From assembly GCF_000003815.2 (NCBI RefSeq), contig NC_049986.1, forward strand, positions 5,031,000 to 5,094,999: a DNA stretch of 64,000 bases. The letters run 5' to 3'. Shown here one piece after another: positions 12,831-26,347 of this stretch (position 1 is the first letter of the stretch; every line of letters starts with the position of its first letter). This DNA comes from Branchiostoma floridae (lineage: Eukaryota; Chordata; Leptocardii; Amphioxiformes; Branchiostomatidae). The notes beneath the pieces were generated by a model, which saw only the letters and a program-made list of their open reading frames with translations, did no database searches and was not told the origin of the DNA. A program made the translations under genes and the position numbers.

Positions 12831-15800
12831 ACAATTTTGTAATTTGAGCTGTAAAATTTGTCATCACATCAAGTTAAATCACCGCTTTCTGACAAGTGTA
12901 CATTGTTTGTGTAGCATATTTTATCTTGAATGTCTTATTTACATGTAACATTAATGTATTGCCTTTGTCCGGAACTGAAAATTTTGCATAAAGGAGGGGG
13001 TGGGGGCTTAAAATTGATCAAATAATTTGTGCACCACAGTAGTATTTGGGTCCAGTATGAAAGCCAAGTGCTTAATTTGACATATAAAGTGGTGGTGATG
13101 ACTTCTGGCAAACCTGGATGCAGGGAGTTACTGCAGTGCAGACACTGGGACATTGTGCAGTGGATCCATGCTGGGTGGGTCAAGTCGCCGACCCTAGGGG
13201 CAGCTGCCCCATGGCAGCAATTGCTCCATCTCTAATCTGAGAATACAAACAGCGACTGCACCATTTGTAGTAACAGCAAATGCCAAGATGTGACTTCCAT
13301 ACTAATGAACTAGAATGTTTCTCTTCAATACAGCCTTTTTTGGTCCAGTGGTTCATTCTAAAATTCTTTCTTTAGGGGGGAAACATAAACTTTAGTAAAA
13401 AAAATATGTAATGTTACTTCTACCATTGCCCCCACTCTGGGAACAGTGCTTGGAAATTTCTGTTATGTTTTGTTAACATCTGGGAGGTAATGTTAGCTGC
13501 AAGCACTCTAGAACAAAGGCTGTATAGATCAGATTATACTTATTTTCTTCAGCATCACCAGCATGTCATCAGGAAGGTAGTGTCAGACCATCCAGAAATC
13601 ATTAGCACATTGTTTTTATAAAATTTGATAAGTCTTATCACTCATCATATTTCCAGTCTGAAGGATATTTAGAATACACAGTTTGAACTCAGTTACTTCC
13701 CTGTTCTAGATATGCATTATAAATTAGTAGAAATTAGAATGTTTTGCTTCAGTTTTACTTTAAATACCTTTGCCAAGGAGATTATGTTTCCATCAGTGTT
13801 TGTGTGTGCTTGTCTGTCAACACAACAGAACTTGGGAATGCCTGGATGGATTGTGTTGGTGGTATGTGGTTAGATCTTGATGAGATCTCGAAATGATTAC
13901 TAGACTTTGTGCCCTTGTGGCTCTTATGGTACTGCAGCATTCTATGGTACTCCTGTAGAACTTCAGGTTTTGAGATATCGTGTTCTGGATAAGCTATGGT
14001 CATCATTGGTATAAAGTTCACAACATTTCTTAGCTCTTGTTGTCAGAACAAAGTGACATAAGTTTGGGCCAGTGGGTAGCTTTCTTCAAAACCCAAAACT
14101 GCAAAGGTGTTTCAGTTGCAGGCTTTGAAATTTGATAATTCAAAAAGGGAAGAATGAATTTTCATGACTTTTTACCTGTATGTAGTAGATACATGTAACT
14201 TTGATGAAGACTTTAATATTAGTATGCAAATTAGGATTTACTTTGCATAATTGATATACGTTTCAATTGGGCTAAATGGTGGGAGGTTCACACTCTGTAA
14301 ATAAGAAATATTTTACTTGGCTTCAGAGGAACATCAATGGATGGATTATGCAAATCATTACCTAATTTGCTTATGTAAATGTGAAAATATCATAAATGAA
14401 CTTAATGTTATATTCATAGTAGTGACACATGTAGGTTAGATAAAGATGAATATTACCAGACACAGCTTTCTGGAGAAAGGTATTTGCAACATTTGAAAGG
14501 AGAAAAAAAATTTCAATTTGAAATTATGCTATTGTGAGACTTCTTTGCAAATTACTTAGCAAAGGTATGAAGTCATGGAACTCTAGTTTCATCTCAAAGA
14601 AAATGAGCTATAGTATACAGAAATATGACAGATAGAAAGCTCAAAACATTTTTATTAAAATATTGCATACAAGCATTTTTTTTTGTATTTGATTTTCATA
14701 GAAAAGATAACATTTATTGTATCCTAAGTACCTTGATGGGTATGTACATTGATCTGACTGTTCTTGGTTGGAGCAAATTAGAATTTGGAATCTAGATGAA
14801 AAAAGATGGGGAATTTGATGAGAAGTGGCAGGTGAATTGGCCAATATTACATTGCCAATATATAGTAAGAAAAACAATTCTCAACACAGCAATTTCAGTT
14901 GGATGCTAAATATCATTTTCTCGCAGCTTCAAAGAATACATTGAGCGATGCCCAAATCAAGATGACAGTATGTATGAGATGTAATCAAATAACTGCAGCC
15001 TTGATGCTGGGATGAATACAGAATGTTATACATAAAAATCAACTTGAAACATAGAGGTGTCTTTAAAAAAGGGGTAAATCTTTATTTTAAAAAAATCATT
15101 CTTTTAAAGCTCCATGTATAAATCTAGTGCTCTTAGATCTATCAAATGCCGAATGTTCTACTTATTCAGATACTCTGAGAATTCAGACAGTATCAAATCA
15201 CAAATCAGCATATCTAGCAATCCAGAAAACCAGATGCCATAATCTTCAATTCAGACACCCTTCCTCATCTAGAAGAGAACTGGGGCATCTGCAGTGTGCT
15301 TCAGGTATGGAAAAAAAGTCAATCATCTATAAAGCACAAAAAAAACACACCTGGTCCAGTACAACGAAAATTGTGGGAATATTGCATCCTGTTGCATTGA
15401 AATGCAGTGCTCTAGACTAAATTTTCAGATGTTTTTAAAATTTTTTAAATTGAAATTATACATACAAAGGGGCTTTTCTGAACAATGCAACAAATCTGGA
15501 AGGTGATCTTCATATTCTGTGGTTTCTGGTTATTTGTTTGTTAAGAATATCCTTCCAACCAAGGTCACTTTGAAGGCAGCTTTATTGCAAATCACTCTTG
15601 ACTTACATTTGTATTCTTTATGGCAATCAAGCTAAATGTATGTGGTCTTTGTGTAGAATTACCCAGGTGAATTTGAATATTGTCTAATATGTATAATAAT
15701 ATATAACATATATGAGCAGGAGGGGTTTGCCTTCATTTAAGTCAAGTTTGCAACTAATGGTAATGTCTAAAATGTAAAATTTAAGGAAATTTATTTGTTG

Positions 15801-18800
15801 TTTTTAAAGAAACCTTTTATCAAAGTGAAAGAGGATTCATTTACATACATGCTCACAAGTGTTTCTGTGTTATTAATGCTCTCAGTAATAGTAGCAAAAG
15901 TTGCCACTTTATGAATTGATATAGAAAACAGGACATTAATCCTAAGCCAGACTTGCTTCCTTATCAAGGAAAGTTTGTGGTGCAGACTAAACTTGAGGTA
16001 GGGCTGCTGCCGTAGCTTGTCTGTTTTGTTCATGTGCGAAATAAAGATAAAGCCGGGGAGTTTACAAATCGCACGAATCAGAGGAAGCCGGTGGTGTTAA
16101 CGTGAAGTTAATTACCACTAATGTGCAGAAAATATTATGCCTGGGAGCAAGGCAGCTTCACATGCATCATCTGGTATTCCCCATGGTCCATCCTTTGCCT
16201 TGATAAGCACCACAGATTTATTATGCTGGTTGAACAGCTGGAGGCTATGTGTGTTGGATTTAATAGAGGCATAAAGGGGAAAACTGTGCACAATTTAGGA
16301 ATCAACCAGATGCTGTCTGTATCTACTAGTCTTAAGGTTTAAGACACATGTTAGCACCCAACTGTAGCTAGCTAATTTTAAAAAAATGCAATTATTATAG
16401 TTTTCCAATTGCAGAAAAGGCATTTGCCCAACTGATAGTCTGAGTCAAGTGAGGACTATGGGGTCAATGTGCTGATTTATACAGTGGCTTCACTGGAGAA
16501 TCGATGAAAGACAATTGCCTGAAACCTTTACTGAGATGAGGCACCAAAAATTCTGATTTCATCTAGTGGCAAGAAACCCTGGAAGCTAATGCCAGCTTTC
16601 ACCACAATTTAAATCCTTTGCATCCTTATCACTCAATAATTAGAGAGACTTTCCCTGCTCCAATTAAACCCCCTAATGTTTCTGCCAATATTTACGTCTG
16701 CCAGTGTCAGCCAAAGCAGTTGGTGCTGCTACGCCAAGTTTGCCTTGGGTGTTTGGGGTTCAAATTTACAGATAGCTGTTGATGGCAGTGTCAGCAAATT
16801 TGGCTCTAGAGGGCATGTGAGACAGGTTTCCAAGAGAAACATTTGGCACATTTTCTGACAGTACAGATCTTCACTACAAACTGGATCTAAGGTTTACGTA
16901 AGATTCTAACCCACAGACTACAGACTTGACTGGAGAGCAAGTTAGAGCAGTTTTCGGTCAACATATTTAAACTTTGTTGTTGATATGTGTATGCATTAAT
17001 ATCACCGGGGATGTATAACAGCTGCTTAGTCTATGGACCTGTGCATGATATTTGTGGCAAGAAAAAGTAGATGTGAAAAATACCAATGGGCACAACCAAC
17101 CTTTTTAAAATCTTTGCATGATATCAAGGTATGGTCTACATGAATTAGGTATCATTTAAATATGGGAAACTGTACTTTCGTATAATGAATGTGTCTGTAC
17201 AATGTACACTATCATTACCAGAGTAATAAAACAACAAACCAGAAGGTTATCTGAAAGTTATTATTATTAATAAGGAGGGGATTACAACCCCGCCTTTAAA
17301 TATATGATAGTCTATGTTTATATTAGAAGAAAACGATATAAGAGAAAGTAACCATAAAACAGAAAAAAATTTGTTCACATCAATGACCTTTTTAATATTC
17401 AATGCAGTGAGTGTGAGTGAGTGAATTGTAAAGAATAATCAAAATAAAAGTAATCAGGTGTGCAATACAAAAATTAGGATGAGAGCAGTACATGTATATT
17501 GATTTTCTACTGCCTGATAATGTGGCAAAAGAATTATTCCACATTCAAAATGTAGTCATCAGTTCTGTATAAGAATGGCCTATAGGTATTGTGGTGGAGC
17601 TAAGCCTTGTGCTCCCCTCATCCCGGGCTTAGAAAGGTTGATCTCTTCTGCTGACAGAGAAAAGCGGCCAGTTCTGATGCCACCTGCACTATTTTGTATT
17701 GGATAACACAGCATACACTGGATGACTATTGAAAGCTGCTGGGTATACACAGAATGCCTATAGAATCTCTGTCAGGTGTGACCGACCCTCTCAGAAGGGC
17801 ATCCATGGGGTATGTCCAACAGCCTCGCCTTCCGTATAAACACCACAGTCATGTTTACATAGGCCCAGGGCACCACAGCTTTCAAAGGGAGGCTTTGCTT
17901 GTGTTTGGTTCGATCAGAATACATTGTACTTTGTATTAACAGAAAGTCCTGGGTACAAAGGAAAGCTGAGAACTCTCAAGAGGTCAAGGTGTGGGCATTT
18001 AACTCCTGAAGTGGAAACTTATTCAGCCTGACCCAGGGGCCAAAGATCCCAAATGCTCCAACTTAATGTGGAACAATATCAAATTATAAATCATTATACA
18101 TACCCCTGTATCTGCTTATGCTTGGTGATGAAATTTAGCATCATTAACAACTGTATAGATATAATGATAGATATTTCAAGTTAGTTAATTGAGGACTTGA
18201 ACAACTATGATTTTTACTGCAATTCTCACTTGATGCAGAGTTACATTATCTAACAAAAAATCTCTCTGGAGAAGTAAAAAAAAACAATGTGCACACTGCA
18301 CACATACAGAAAAACCTTAAAAACAAACAAGTAAAATGTGTTTTGCAACTAATGCATGCTTTCATGTTGGTTTAGTTCAGTTCAGTTCATGTAGGTACTC
18401 TAGAATAAGTCAAACACTATACCCTACTGTCACACAAAGTTTAAAAAAAAAAGAAATTTGAAAGTGCCTAGGAAATCACTTGGAGGATTCCAAAGCATGA
18501 CACTGGCTTCTACTCTCCTTGCATTGTAGCCATAAATCCTTTAGTAGCTAAATGACTGGGTACAGTAGAGAAGATGTTGATGTAAGGAATATCAGGCAAT
18601 GTCATGTACAAGCAGAACTTCAAACACCTGCCTAGCAACTGAGAACATCACAGAAATAAAAGGATGATATATGTGGAGTTGTTGGTGTCTTGTCCTGGGG
18701 GCATCTCTACCTCCTGCTTACCTTTCGTATCCCCCACAGAAGGCCCTGTTTCATTTACTATTCATACTCTGTGCCACCAGTCTCTTGCGGGGATATTAGA

Positions 18801-19180
18801 TGGAGCTCATATGCTGGGGCCTTACACTGGGACATACCAGCCCACTCCTGGGTTTTTATCTCTAATTTGTCAGCTGATGGCTGGTAATTACTTTCAGCAA
18901 TTCCAGATCTGACAGGCTGAAGATGAAGCCAGTCTTGGGAGTTGGGGACACTCTTGTCACGTCCGTGGAGGTTGTCCTGGAGTCTTGCAAAAAATCACAA
19001 CAAGTCTTGGAACAACATTCAATAATTGAGGATTACTTGATGAGCATTCAGTGTCAGGGCCAATTACATGTAGACATTCGAATGTGTCAATGGGAGGCTT
19101 AAATCTTAAATCAAGACCCAGCAGTGCATGCTTCCTGTCACAAATGGAAGATTACCACACCACACTAAAGCAAACCACTA
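12831..19180 (+). other. Lmx intron 2: mostly unrecognised, with degenerate dispersed repeat at 13.7-14.4 kb
   Basis: Around 13770-14400 the sequence has the look of an old dispersed element: CCAAGGAGATTATG, GTTTGTGTGTGCTTGTCTGTC, and a paired octamer-like motif near 14223 and 14347. Related text recurs at 34.7-35.4, 57.8-58.1 and 60.5-60.9 kb. The remainder, to 19.1 kb, shows no gene or RNA that I recognise. Confidence 0.5.
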
Positions 19181-19184
19181 CACT

Positions 19185-19400
19185 CTAGGGGTAGGTACAG
19201 GTGTGGTGTACTGGTACAAAACTGTATTTTCTTGTTGGACTAGTCCGAAAGAACGGGACCTGATAAAAATCAGTGGACTGGATTTTTGACCGATTAGAAA
19301 TAAACACATTTTATTGGCAGGTGTTCACACTTTAGGGGATTACCAGTCCAATGGAATAACAAGTGCAAAGTAGAGTTTACAGTAATTTGAACTGTTAATT
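19185..19400 (+). mobile_element. MITE-like element, family B copy 1
   Basis: It begins CTAGGGGTAGGTACAG, followed by CTGGTACAAAACTG, GTTGGACTAGTCC, GACCGATTAGAAA and AAGTAGAGTTTACAGT in the order seen in the copies at 19.7, 24.3, 37.7, 44.9 and 49.1 kb. The right part is missing. Confidence 0.7.
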
Positions 19401-19706
19401 TCCACAGTGTCACACCACACTATACATGTACCTTACCATCACACACTACACTATACCTTACCATCACACTCTGCACTATATTTTACCATCACACAACACA
19501 ATATACCATCACACACTACACTATACCTTACCATCACACTATACCATCACACACCACACTATACTTTATTCATCACACAACATATATACTACACCTTAAC
19601 ATCATTCTCCACACTATACCTTACCATCACGCCACACTGTGCCTTAACATTGCACACCACGCTTTGCCTTATCAACTGCACTTATACCTCACCATCACAC
19701 ACTGCA

Positions 19707-19972
19707 CTAGGGGCACCGGCACGGTGTACCAGACTGGTACAAAACCGTTTTTTCTGGTTGGACTGGTCCAGAAAAATCAGTGGACCGGATCTTGGACCGA
19801 TTAGAAAATGAACAGATTATATCGGCAATCTCTCAATTGTTTTAGGGTTTACTGGACAGGTGAAGTTAAGTAAAGTGAACCATGGTCCAGGTTCAGGTCC
19901 GGACCTGGGCTTGATCCTCTGGACCTGGACCGTACTTGGACCTGAATGTTCTGTACCGGTACCAACTCCTAT
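19707..19972 (+). mobile_element. MITE-like element, family B copy 2
   Basis: It starts CTAGGGGCACCGGCACGG and ends TGTACCGGTACCAACTCCTA, so the ends are imperfect inverted repeats around GGTACCGG. It sits inside the CACTATACC minisatellite. The interior is rich in GGACCTGG and CCGGTCC words, which also appear inverted. Confidence 0.7.
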
Positions 19973-20039
19973 GCTGCACTATACCTTGCAATCACACATT
20001 GCACAATACCTTAACATTACACAACAGACTAGACTATAC

Positions 20040-20063
20040 CTTTATTTATTTATTTATTTATTT
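20040..20063 (+). repeat. (TTTA)n microsatellite
   Basis: About six perfect TTTA units lie within the CA-rich minisatellite region. Confidence 0.95.
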
Positions 20064-20848
20064 GGATTCTCCACCTTACTATATGACCATACACCACATC
20101 ACAGCATTCCACTGACCACCTCCGCAAAATTGTAGCTTGTCATACCACCACACTACAGCATTCCACACACTACACCATACCACCACACACTTACCATGTA
20201 ACCCCACTATACCTGATGACAATACCATACCCATACCCATACCTCATGTACATGTAGGTACCATAGAATATCATATTCTCACATACATCATTCACCATAT
20301 TACCATATGATATGATACTTTTGCTCATATCACACTCTTGCATTACTTATAATGTCATGTTATCATTGTCACATTGTGTTAAGTCTTGTGCCGAATGTGA
20401 GTTCCGTACATTTATAGCACTTTTGGATGATCGACATAACATTACAGAAAACAATTTGCAGGAAAATGTGTGAAATGACACCACAATTAACAGCTGGTAA
20501 AATCACTTGTCTGCCCAATTTTAGTTTTTAATCTTGTGTCTAATCTTCATGTAGATCACATATATCTTCTGTCTGAGATGTTGAGTCAGGATTACTTCTT
20601 TGGGCCTTAGTTGTGGTGCACACCTGCACAAGTCTTTGTAGATGATGTTAACAACATCTATTCTCAATACAGCTCATGGCCTTTGTGCCAAGCCCCAGGC
20701 AATACATGCACACCTCTGCACTCAGCTGTACCAGACCTAATGAAGCAGAAACAAGCTCACCCAGTCATATTCATGTGATATTCACCTCTAGCCCGTCTAT
20801 TTTGATATGCTGGAGTTTTCTGTGGCCACTTACAAATGACCGAGCTTG

Positions 20849-21804
20849 CACTTAACGGGGGCCGCCCTAAGATGCTTCCTGCCCTAAGATGGCACGGATT
20901 TTTTGCTGATCTTATTATGCATAAGTACGCCGTGTTTGTTACCACTGACTATGATGATTAGAAAGGTAGATAAACCAAGTCCAAACAAACAGCTGTTTTA
21001 CTTACACATATTCACATCCCTTTCTTTGAAGACAGAATTTTCACAATAATGTTTGTAGCGCCAAATCACTGTGGTCACCTGTTACTAGGTATTGGTGGCT
21101 CGTGTCCCTAAATATACAACCTGTACAAAACAGCCACACAACTGTCATACACATAAGAAATAAAGCTTCACAAAACACTACAAATATTGGTCTTCAAATG
21201 TTTGTTGAGTAGAAGACCGGCCATAGAAAAAACAACATAAGCATCACCGCCGTTGTTTTCCCCAGGGAGTGTGGCCCCGAAGGTGGCAGACCAATGAACG
21301 GCCCAAAGATTTGTTACTCTAACAAATGATTCGTACCGTCTATAAAAATGAAACTTCACAGAGTGATGTCGAATATGTATCCCAATACGTACACAGAGTT
21401 TTTCTGTGATTTTGGCATTGTCATTTTTCATATGATTTTGTTAGTCGGACTGCCGCATTCAGTGCATTTTGCCCATTTCCCATGAAAACATGACCTGGAT
21501 TGTGATAGATTTAGCCCTCTTCGCGGGAGACAAGAAGCACACATAATCACAATTCTACTGTCAAAAGAAAGCTAAAATATCATAAAATTAGAATGTTTAT
21601 CTTCCTCGGTGTTTGCCAGTTGTAACGCGGAGGGTGAAGGGTTCATGAACCATGTAAATGCATTCCTTATCCAAGCATGGTCTTAAGATGAATTTGTTAA
21701 AAATTCATTGATCAAAACTTGACCACTCTTTGGCAACTAGTGATGGAGCGCCGTGAGTTCGAGCGCGTAAAAAAGCGGGCATCTTAGGGCGGCCCCGTTA
21801 AGTG
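20849..21804. mobile_element. DNA transposon (family C), 956 bp with inverted ends
   Basis: The left end CACTTAACGGGGGCCGCCCT and the right end GGGCGGCCCCGTTAAGTG are inverted repeats that extend into CTAAGATGC/GCATCTTAG, with one G difference. There is no transposase frame inside, so it is non-autonomous. Two related but rearranged fragments lie at 42836-44222. No clear target-site duplication was found. Confidence 0.85.
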
Positions 21805-24250
21805 GACAAGACAAATTTTGACTTAGCTTAAAAAGTACCATAGAAAATGCAGAAATATCTTCCTGTGCACAATTGTGTAATCACTATACAAGTCAGAATG
21901 GGAAATAATCTTTTTTTAAACATGACTTTTAGTTATTTCTACAAAATGACTTTCACACACTGCATCAAAGAGAGTAATTAGTATGTGAGCCTTTCATTTG
22001 AATATCATTTGACAGATAGGAAAAAAGTAAAACAAACAAATCTTGTTTTTGGAAATTTTGACAAAAGTAGAAAAACAGTATGAATAGAGAAAACAGACAT
22101 CTGAATAGAAATCAATATTTCTTTACTCCTTGGTCTCAATTCCTTGATTTATTATTTTTGTCTGAGGATAATTTAGAGGACTAGTATATAATTATGTAAT
22201 AATTATTGTTTAATACACCTTGAATTTCATCGGTCCAGATCTCTCATCATTCCCCAGGGTTTTGCCCTTCTCAGTCTGCATGCACACATCCTCCCCAATA
22301 GTTCCTGGGTTGAGATTTGGTGCAGCATCTTAAGAAGCTTCCTTTAATAGGCCCATTTACAAATAAACAGACATGAAGTCCCATCTGTTGACCATTACAA
22401 ACTGTACAAACCAAAATTGCAGATTCATTTGTGGAATTTAGAGCAGACGGCTTCTGCTAGGAAAATGATAAGAATGAAACACTGCTTTTGGCACGTTGTT
22501 GCATGCTGTATTTAGTGATTGTGCATTTAGAGGACTTAAGAAACGTTAGTGAAATATTGGGACAATTGTGGTCAAGGGACTTTGGATAAGGCATCTCCCT
22601 TATACAGTCATGTCCAGTCACCTGTATTCTCATTTTGACTTCAATTTCATATTCCTAATTATCCCATCATATTTGATTGTGATGAAGTTCAGCCTAGCTG
22701 GTTGTACCTTATCAAAGTAAGAGTAAAATTTAAAACCAGATTGCAGTACTAGTTCATTTACTAGTTGATCTAATATCATCACTTTACATTGTACATGTAC
22801 CACATCACATAGTATACAATACATTGAAAGTGGTGCTAGTTACACATTAATCTCATTAGGAAGATTTGAATATGTAAGTGCAAACAAACAGATTACAAGC
22901 TTCAGTTCCCATCACAGCCTATTATACTTAGTTTCTGTTGAATGACCTTTTTTAAAACATTATCATGTGCAAATCAAGTTTGTTTTTTTACAACTAAGGA
23001 GCTTTCATCAATGATGTTACAACAGAACGATGCTCATTCTCAAGCTTATGTTATGTCTTACTTTTCTTTTACATTCAATTGCAAAGATCATGCACTATGT
23101 GAAAGTTGTATGCAAATCCGTAGACACGAAATGAACGAATGTAACAAAACCGTGTTTGAAGGATGACTGACTTGTTGTTTTTCTCAAGAGTTTGATACAT
23201 TAAAACCAGCAAACACATTAAATTTTTCTTTCTACAAACTAAAGAGATTTTGTCTGGCATGTCATTGTCTTTCCTTAGTACAACCATATAATCTCCTTCA
23301 CAATGCTTTAGTCATGGTGTACTTTTATCTTTGTTGTGTTACATCCCTAGTGAATTCCTGATTTGACATGGCCCCTGTATCCTGGCCGGGGGACCTTGAA
23401 AGGTGCTGCTGACAGGCTATGCTTGGTGGGTGCAGGGAGCATAGGTCAAGTGGAAAGGCCTTCACATCTTGGCACCTCTGACCGCTCTCTTTGCATGCCC
23501 CAACAGATACATTTTAATACTGCCCTCTTACACACATCCACAACCCAAGCAAATCCTTTGTCTTCCCTTGGAGGATACCATATATCCTGCAGCTTTTACC
23601 TGACCTTTAGACCAACTGTTAGGGGGGATGGGGAATGGAAGGGGAATAGTGCACTATGAATTGCACAAAATTTCAATCCAAACTTTGGCACTTGGCTACT
23701 GGTCAACACACACACACAGGATAATAGCGGCCTCAGCATTCCCCTGTTCTGACCAATGACTTCACAGCCCACCATGACATGGTGAAGCAGCAGTAGCAGT
23801 TTGCTGTCTACGTGTGCCTCAAGTTCCTACACCAACATCAAAGCATTCAACATGTAGTGACAAGTCAGCTGCAGGCAAATATTGCATGTATCATAGCAGC
23901 TTTGCCATGTCAGGGTGCATCTTCATGGGTGTTTGGGCTGTACATCACTACATGTACATGTATTTCAAATCTACACTACCAAAAATCATGCTTTTCTTAT
24001 TCTCCTCGTTTCTTATACAGGATTGAAAATCATACATTGTGTTACAGAAAAACATTTTGTCCACAAGTTAACGATTTTTCAAATTTTCTGGAAGCTAATT
24101 CTTATTAAAATTCTAATACGTTCCTAAACATGATGAATACCAAGTACCTAAACCTGGACCTGATTGTCTGTGAAAATTTGTGAATGGACTTCTACTGGTG
24201 TTTTAAAATCTATATGTAAACAAGACTTGTGTCTCTGTTAACTTACATTG
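21805..24250 (+). other. Lmx intron 2: nothing recognised
   Basis: The sequence is AT-rich intronic, with a short (CA)n near 23708. No gene, RNA or repeat family was identified. Confidence 0.5.
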
Positions 24251-24455
24251 TAGACCAAGTTCGACTGTAGAAACTTGGTAAAAATGACTCTCACTACTCA
24301 ACTCTCCTCAGCTTCACCCATTATTTTCTATCTGTTCATTCTCTAATCGGTCTAAAGTCCGGTCCACTGATTTTTTTCAGGTCTGTTTTTTCTGGACCGG
24401 TCCAACAGGAAAAAACGGTTTTGTACTCGTACACCATATCAGTACCCACCCCTAG
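24250..24455 (-). mobile_element. MITE-like element, family B copy 3 (inverted)
   Basis: Reading on the minus strand it begins CTAGGGGTGGGTACTGA, continues through GGTCCAGAAAAA and GACCGATTAGAGAA, and ends at GTTTCTACAGT. This matches the order of family B. Confidence 0.7.
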
Positions 24456-26046
24456 TCTGTGGTATAAACATAACATTCAATTTACTTGTAAAATTGTATG
24501 GTATCACATTGTCCCAATTTTCCATTTTCACTGTAGATATGGTAGTTGGACTCAGAAAACTAAGTTAAACATTATTTAACCATCTATATACTTATAATAT
24601 ATATTTCTTATACTATAGCTTTGCATCTGTATGTTTAACGCTATACTTTTTACATGAGTTTCAATGAAACTCCTCACTCAAATAAGACATTTACAGCATT
24701 ATGTGCAACCTTTATCAAATCATGTACCAATAGTTACCAGTAGCATTCTATGGCATTCGCTATGTTTTTTGATACTTTTTTCAATCTACAGCATATAACT
24801 GCTTTGTACGATTTACAGTATGTTCGAAAACTTTGATGCGCGCGCGGATGTCATCCATTTAATCAAATCAACACTGGAACATAGAGTATATTGAAGGAGG
24901 TAGGAGTGTACTTAAAATTGACTTGTACTGCAGTTCAAAGCTTTTCTTTTATGCATCTCAATCTACATGCACCTTTTCAGCTTCAAACAGAACTGATGCA
25001 GCTCTACATTAAATCTGAACTGATTACTTCATTATTAGAACTGAATACTCTATCATTAAATCATAACATGCAGCACCCGGAATTGTTGGGGGGTGGGGGT
25101 GTTGGAGTCCATTTCAAATCAGGAGTTTCTTTGCATGCAAAAGTGATTGTAAAGGATCCAAGTCATGTATATCCAAGTCTAACATCCAAGAATCTTCCTA
25201 TCTTTGGGAGATAAGCTCATGGTTACAATACTTAACATCCTGTGCTGGCCTTCCCTCACTATTTAACTGGTCTGAAATTAACTTGTGATTTCACAATTAC
25301 ACAAGGACCGATCTTTTCTTCAACAGTCATGTCGGGCACTGTGTTGTTGGCATCATGGTTGCACATGGTCCATGTGGACTATTTCAGCTGCATCTGAGCA
25401 GAACCATCTTTCTAAGGCTGGCCTGTTTGCATTGCAAGGGGATCACAAAGTTTCCAGTCTTACACCTTCCCTCTCAGTTCAAATGGAGCATGGCCTGATG
25501 AGATGCATTGATAAGATACCATGGGAGTAAGCTGCTGTTAGAGGGCTGCCAGGTGTAAGACGGATGAGGCAAGGTGGTTAAAATGGGATCACTTTCAAAA
25601 CCTGCAGGTATGCGCTGGATTGAGTTCCCAGCCTTTTCTGAAAGGGGGTGATACCACCAGAGATGAGATGTGTGATAAGATAAAAGCTGTGTTAAAAACA
25701 CCACTGGACTAAGGGAAAGCTTGTAACTAGTGCCTAAATTCTTTCAAAGCTTTCAAACAAAAGCTCTGATCTTTCAAGCATGAGAGTTGGCAAAGGCTTA
25801 GAGAGACAAGGTTAAATTGGTAATAATGCAAGAAAGCCTAGCCACAAGTGAAGTATAAAACACAGAGATTATGTATCATAGAAATTTAATTTGCATGATA
25901 TGCTAAATCTTCACAATGAATTTAAGGCCCCTGAACTGTATGAGTCTGTATGAGTTGCATTTTGACATTTTTTGGCTTAGATAAAGTTTGCGGGGATGAA
26001 GTTTTTTTTCTTTCTTTAAATTAAGTATTTTCATTCATCATTCAAT
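24456..26046 (+). other. Lmx intron 2: nothing recognised
   Basis: The stretch is intronic and AT-rich. There is an isolated GCGCGCGC word near 24839. No gene was seen. Confidence 0.5.
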
Positions 26047-26347
26047 TAGGCCACACCAATTTTATTCGTTGTTTCCCAGATTTGCCTGTCCATTTTTTTC
26101 CTTTGAAAAAAAAATTAAGTCCTGATAAAAATAATACAGGTTTTGCTATCAGAGTCACATACACTTAATTTCTAAAAACAATGCCCTTTATGCATCACAT
26201 TACTAGCAAAGGTTTTTTTTTGTTATTTAAGCCGTATATCTTCACCCCAGACTTTTTGAAAAAAAAAATTTTCATTCTTTTTACCTGTTGGTCCAATTTT
26301 TTCCTGAATAAAATCAAAAAGCAACAAATGAATTTGGTGTGGCCTTA
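26047..26347. mobile_element. MITE, family D copy 1
   Basis: The left end AGGCCACACCAATTTTATT and the right end AATTTGGTGTGGCCTTA are inverted repeats. The internal sequence is T-rich then A-rich, and there is no coding frame. A second copy starts at 47283 in the intron after homeobox exon 5. Confidence 0.8.

Larger units (their letters stand above)
19400..20260 (+). repeat. degenerate CCATCACAC/CACTATACCTTA minisatellite
   Basis: Loose tandem units of CCATCACACACTACACTATA type, about 25 bp each, run from 19.4 to 19.7 kb and resume at 19.97-20.26 kb. They are interrupted by family B copy 2, which implies insertion into the satellite. A 134-codon open frame here (19407-19811) is an artefact of the repeat. 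Confidence 0.8.

Noticed and set aside
17895-17925. possible tRNA B box (GGTTCGATCAG)
   Set aside because: It does not match the full B-box consensus, and no A box, acceptor stem or cloverleaf could be found around it.
19407-19811. 134-codon His/Thr/Leu-rich open frame
   Set aside because: It is made of CCATCACAC-type minisatellite units running into a MITE, and the repeated peptide is an artefact of the tandem DNA.
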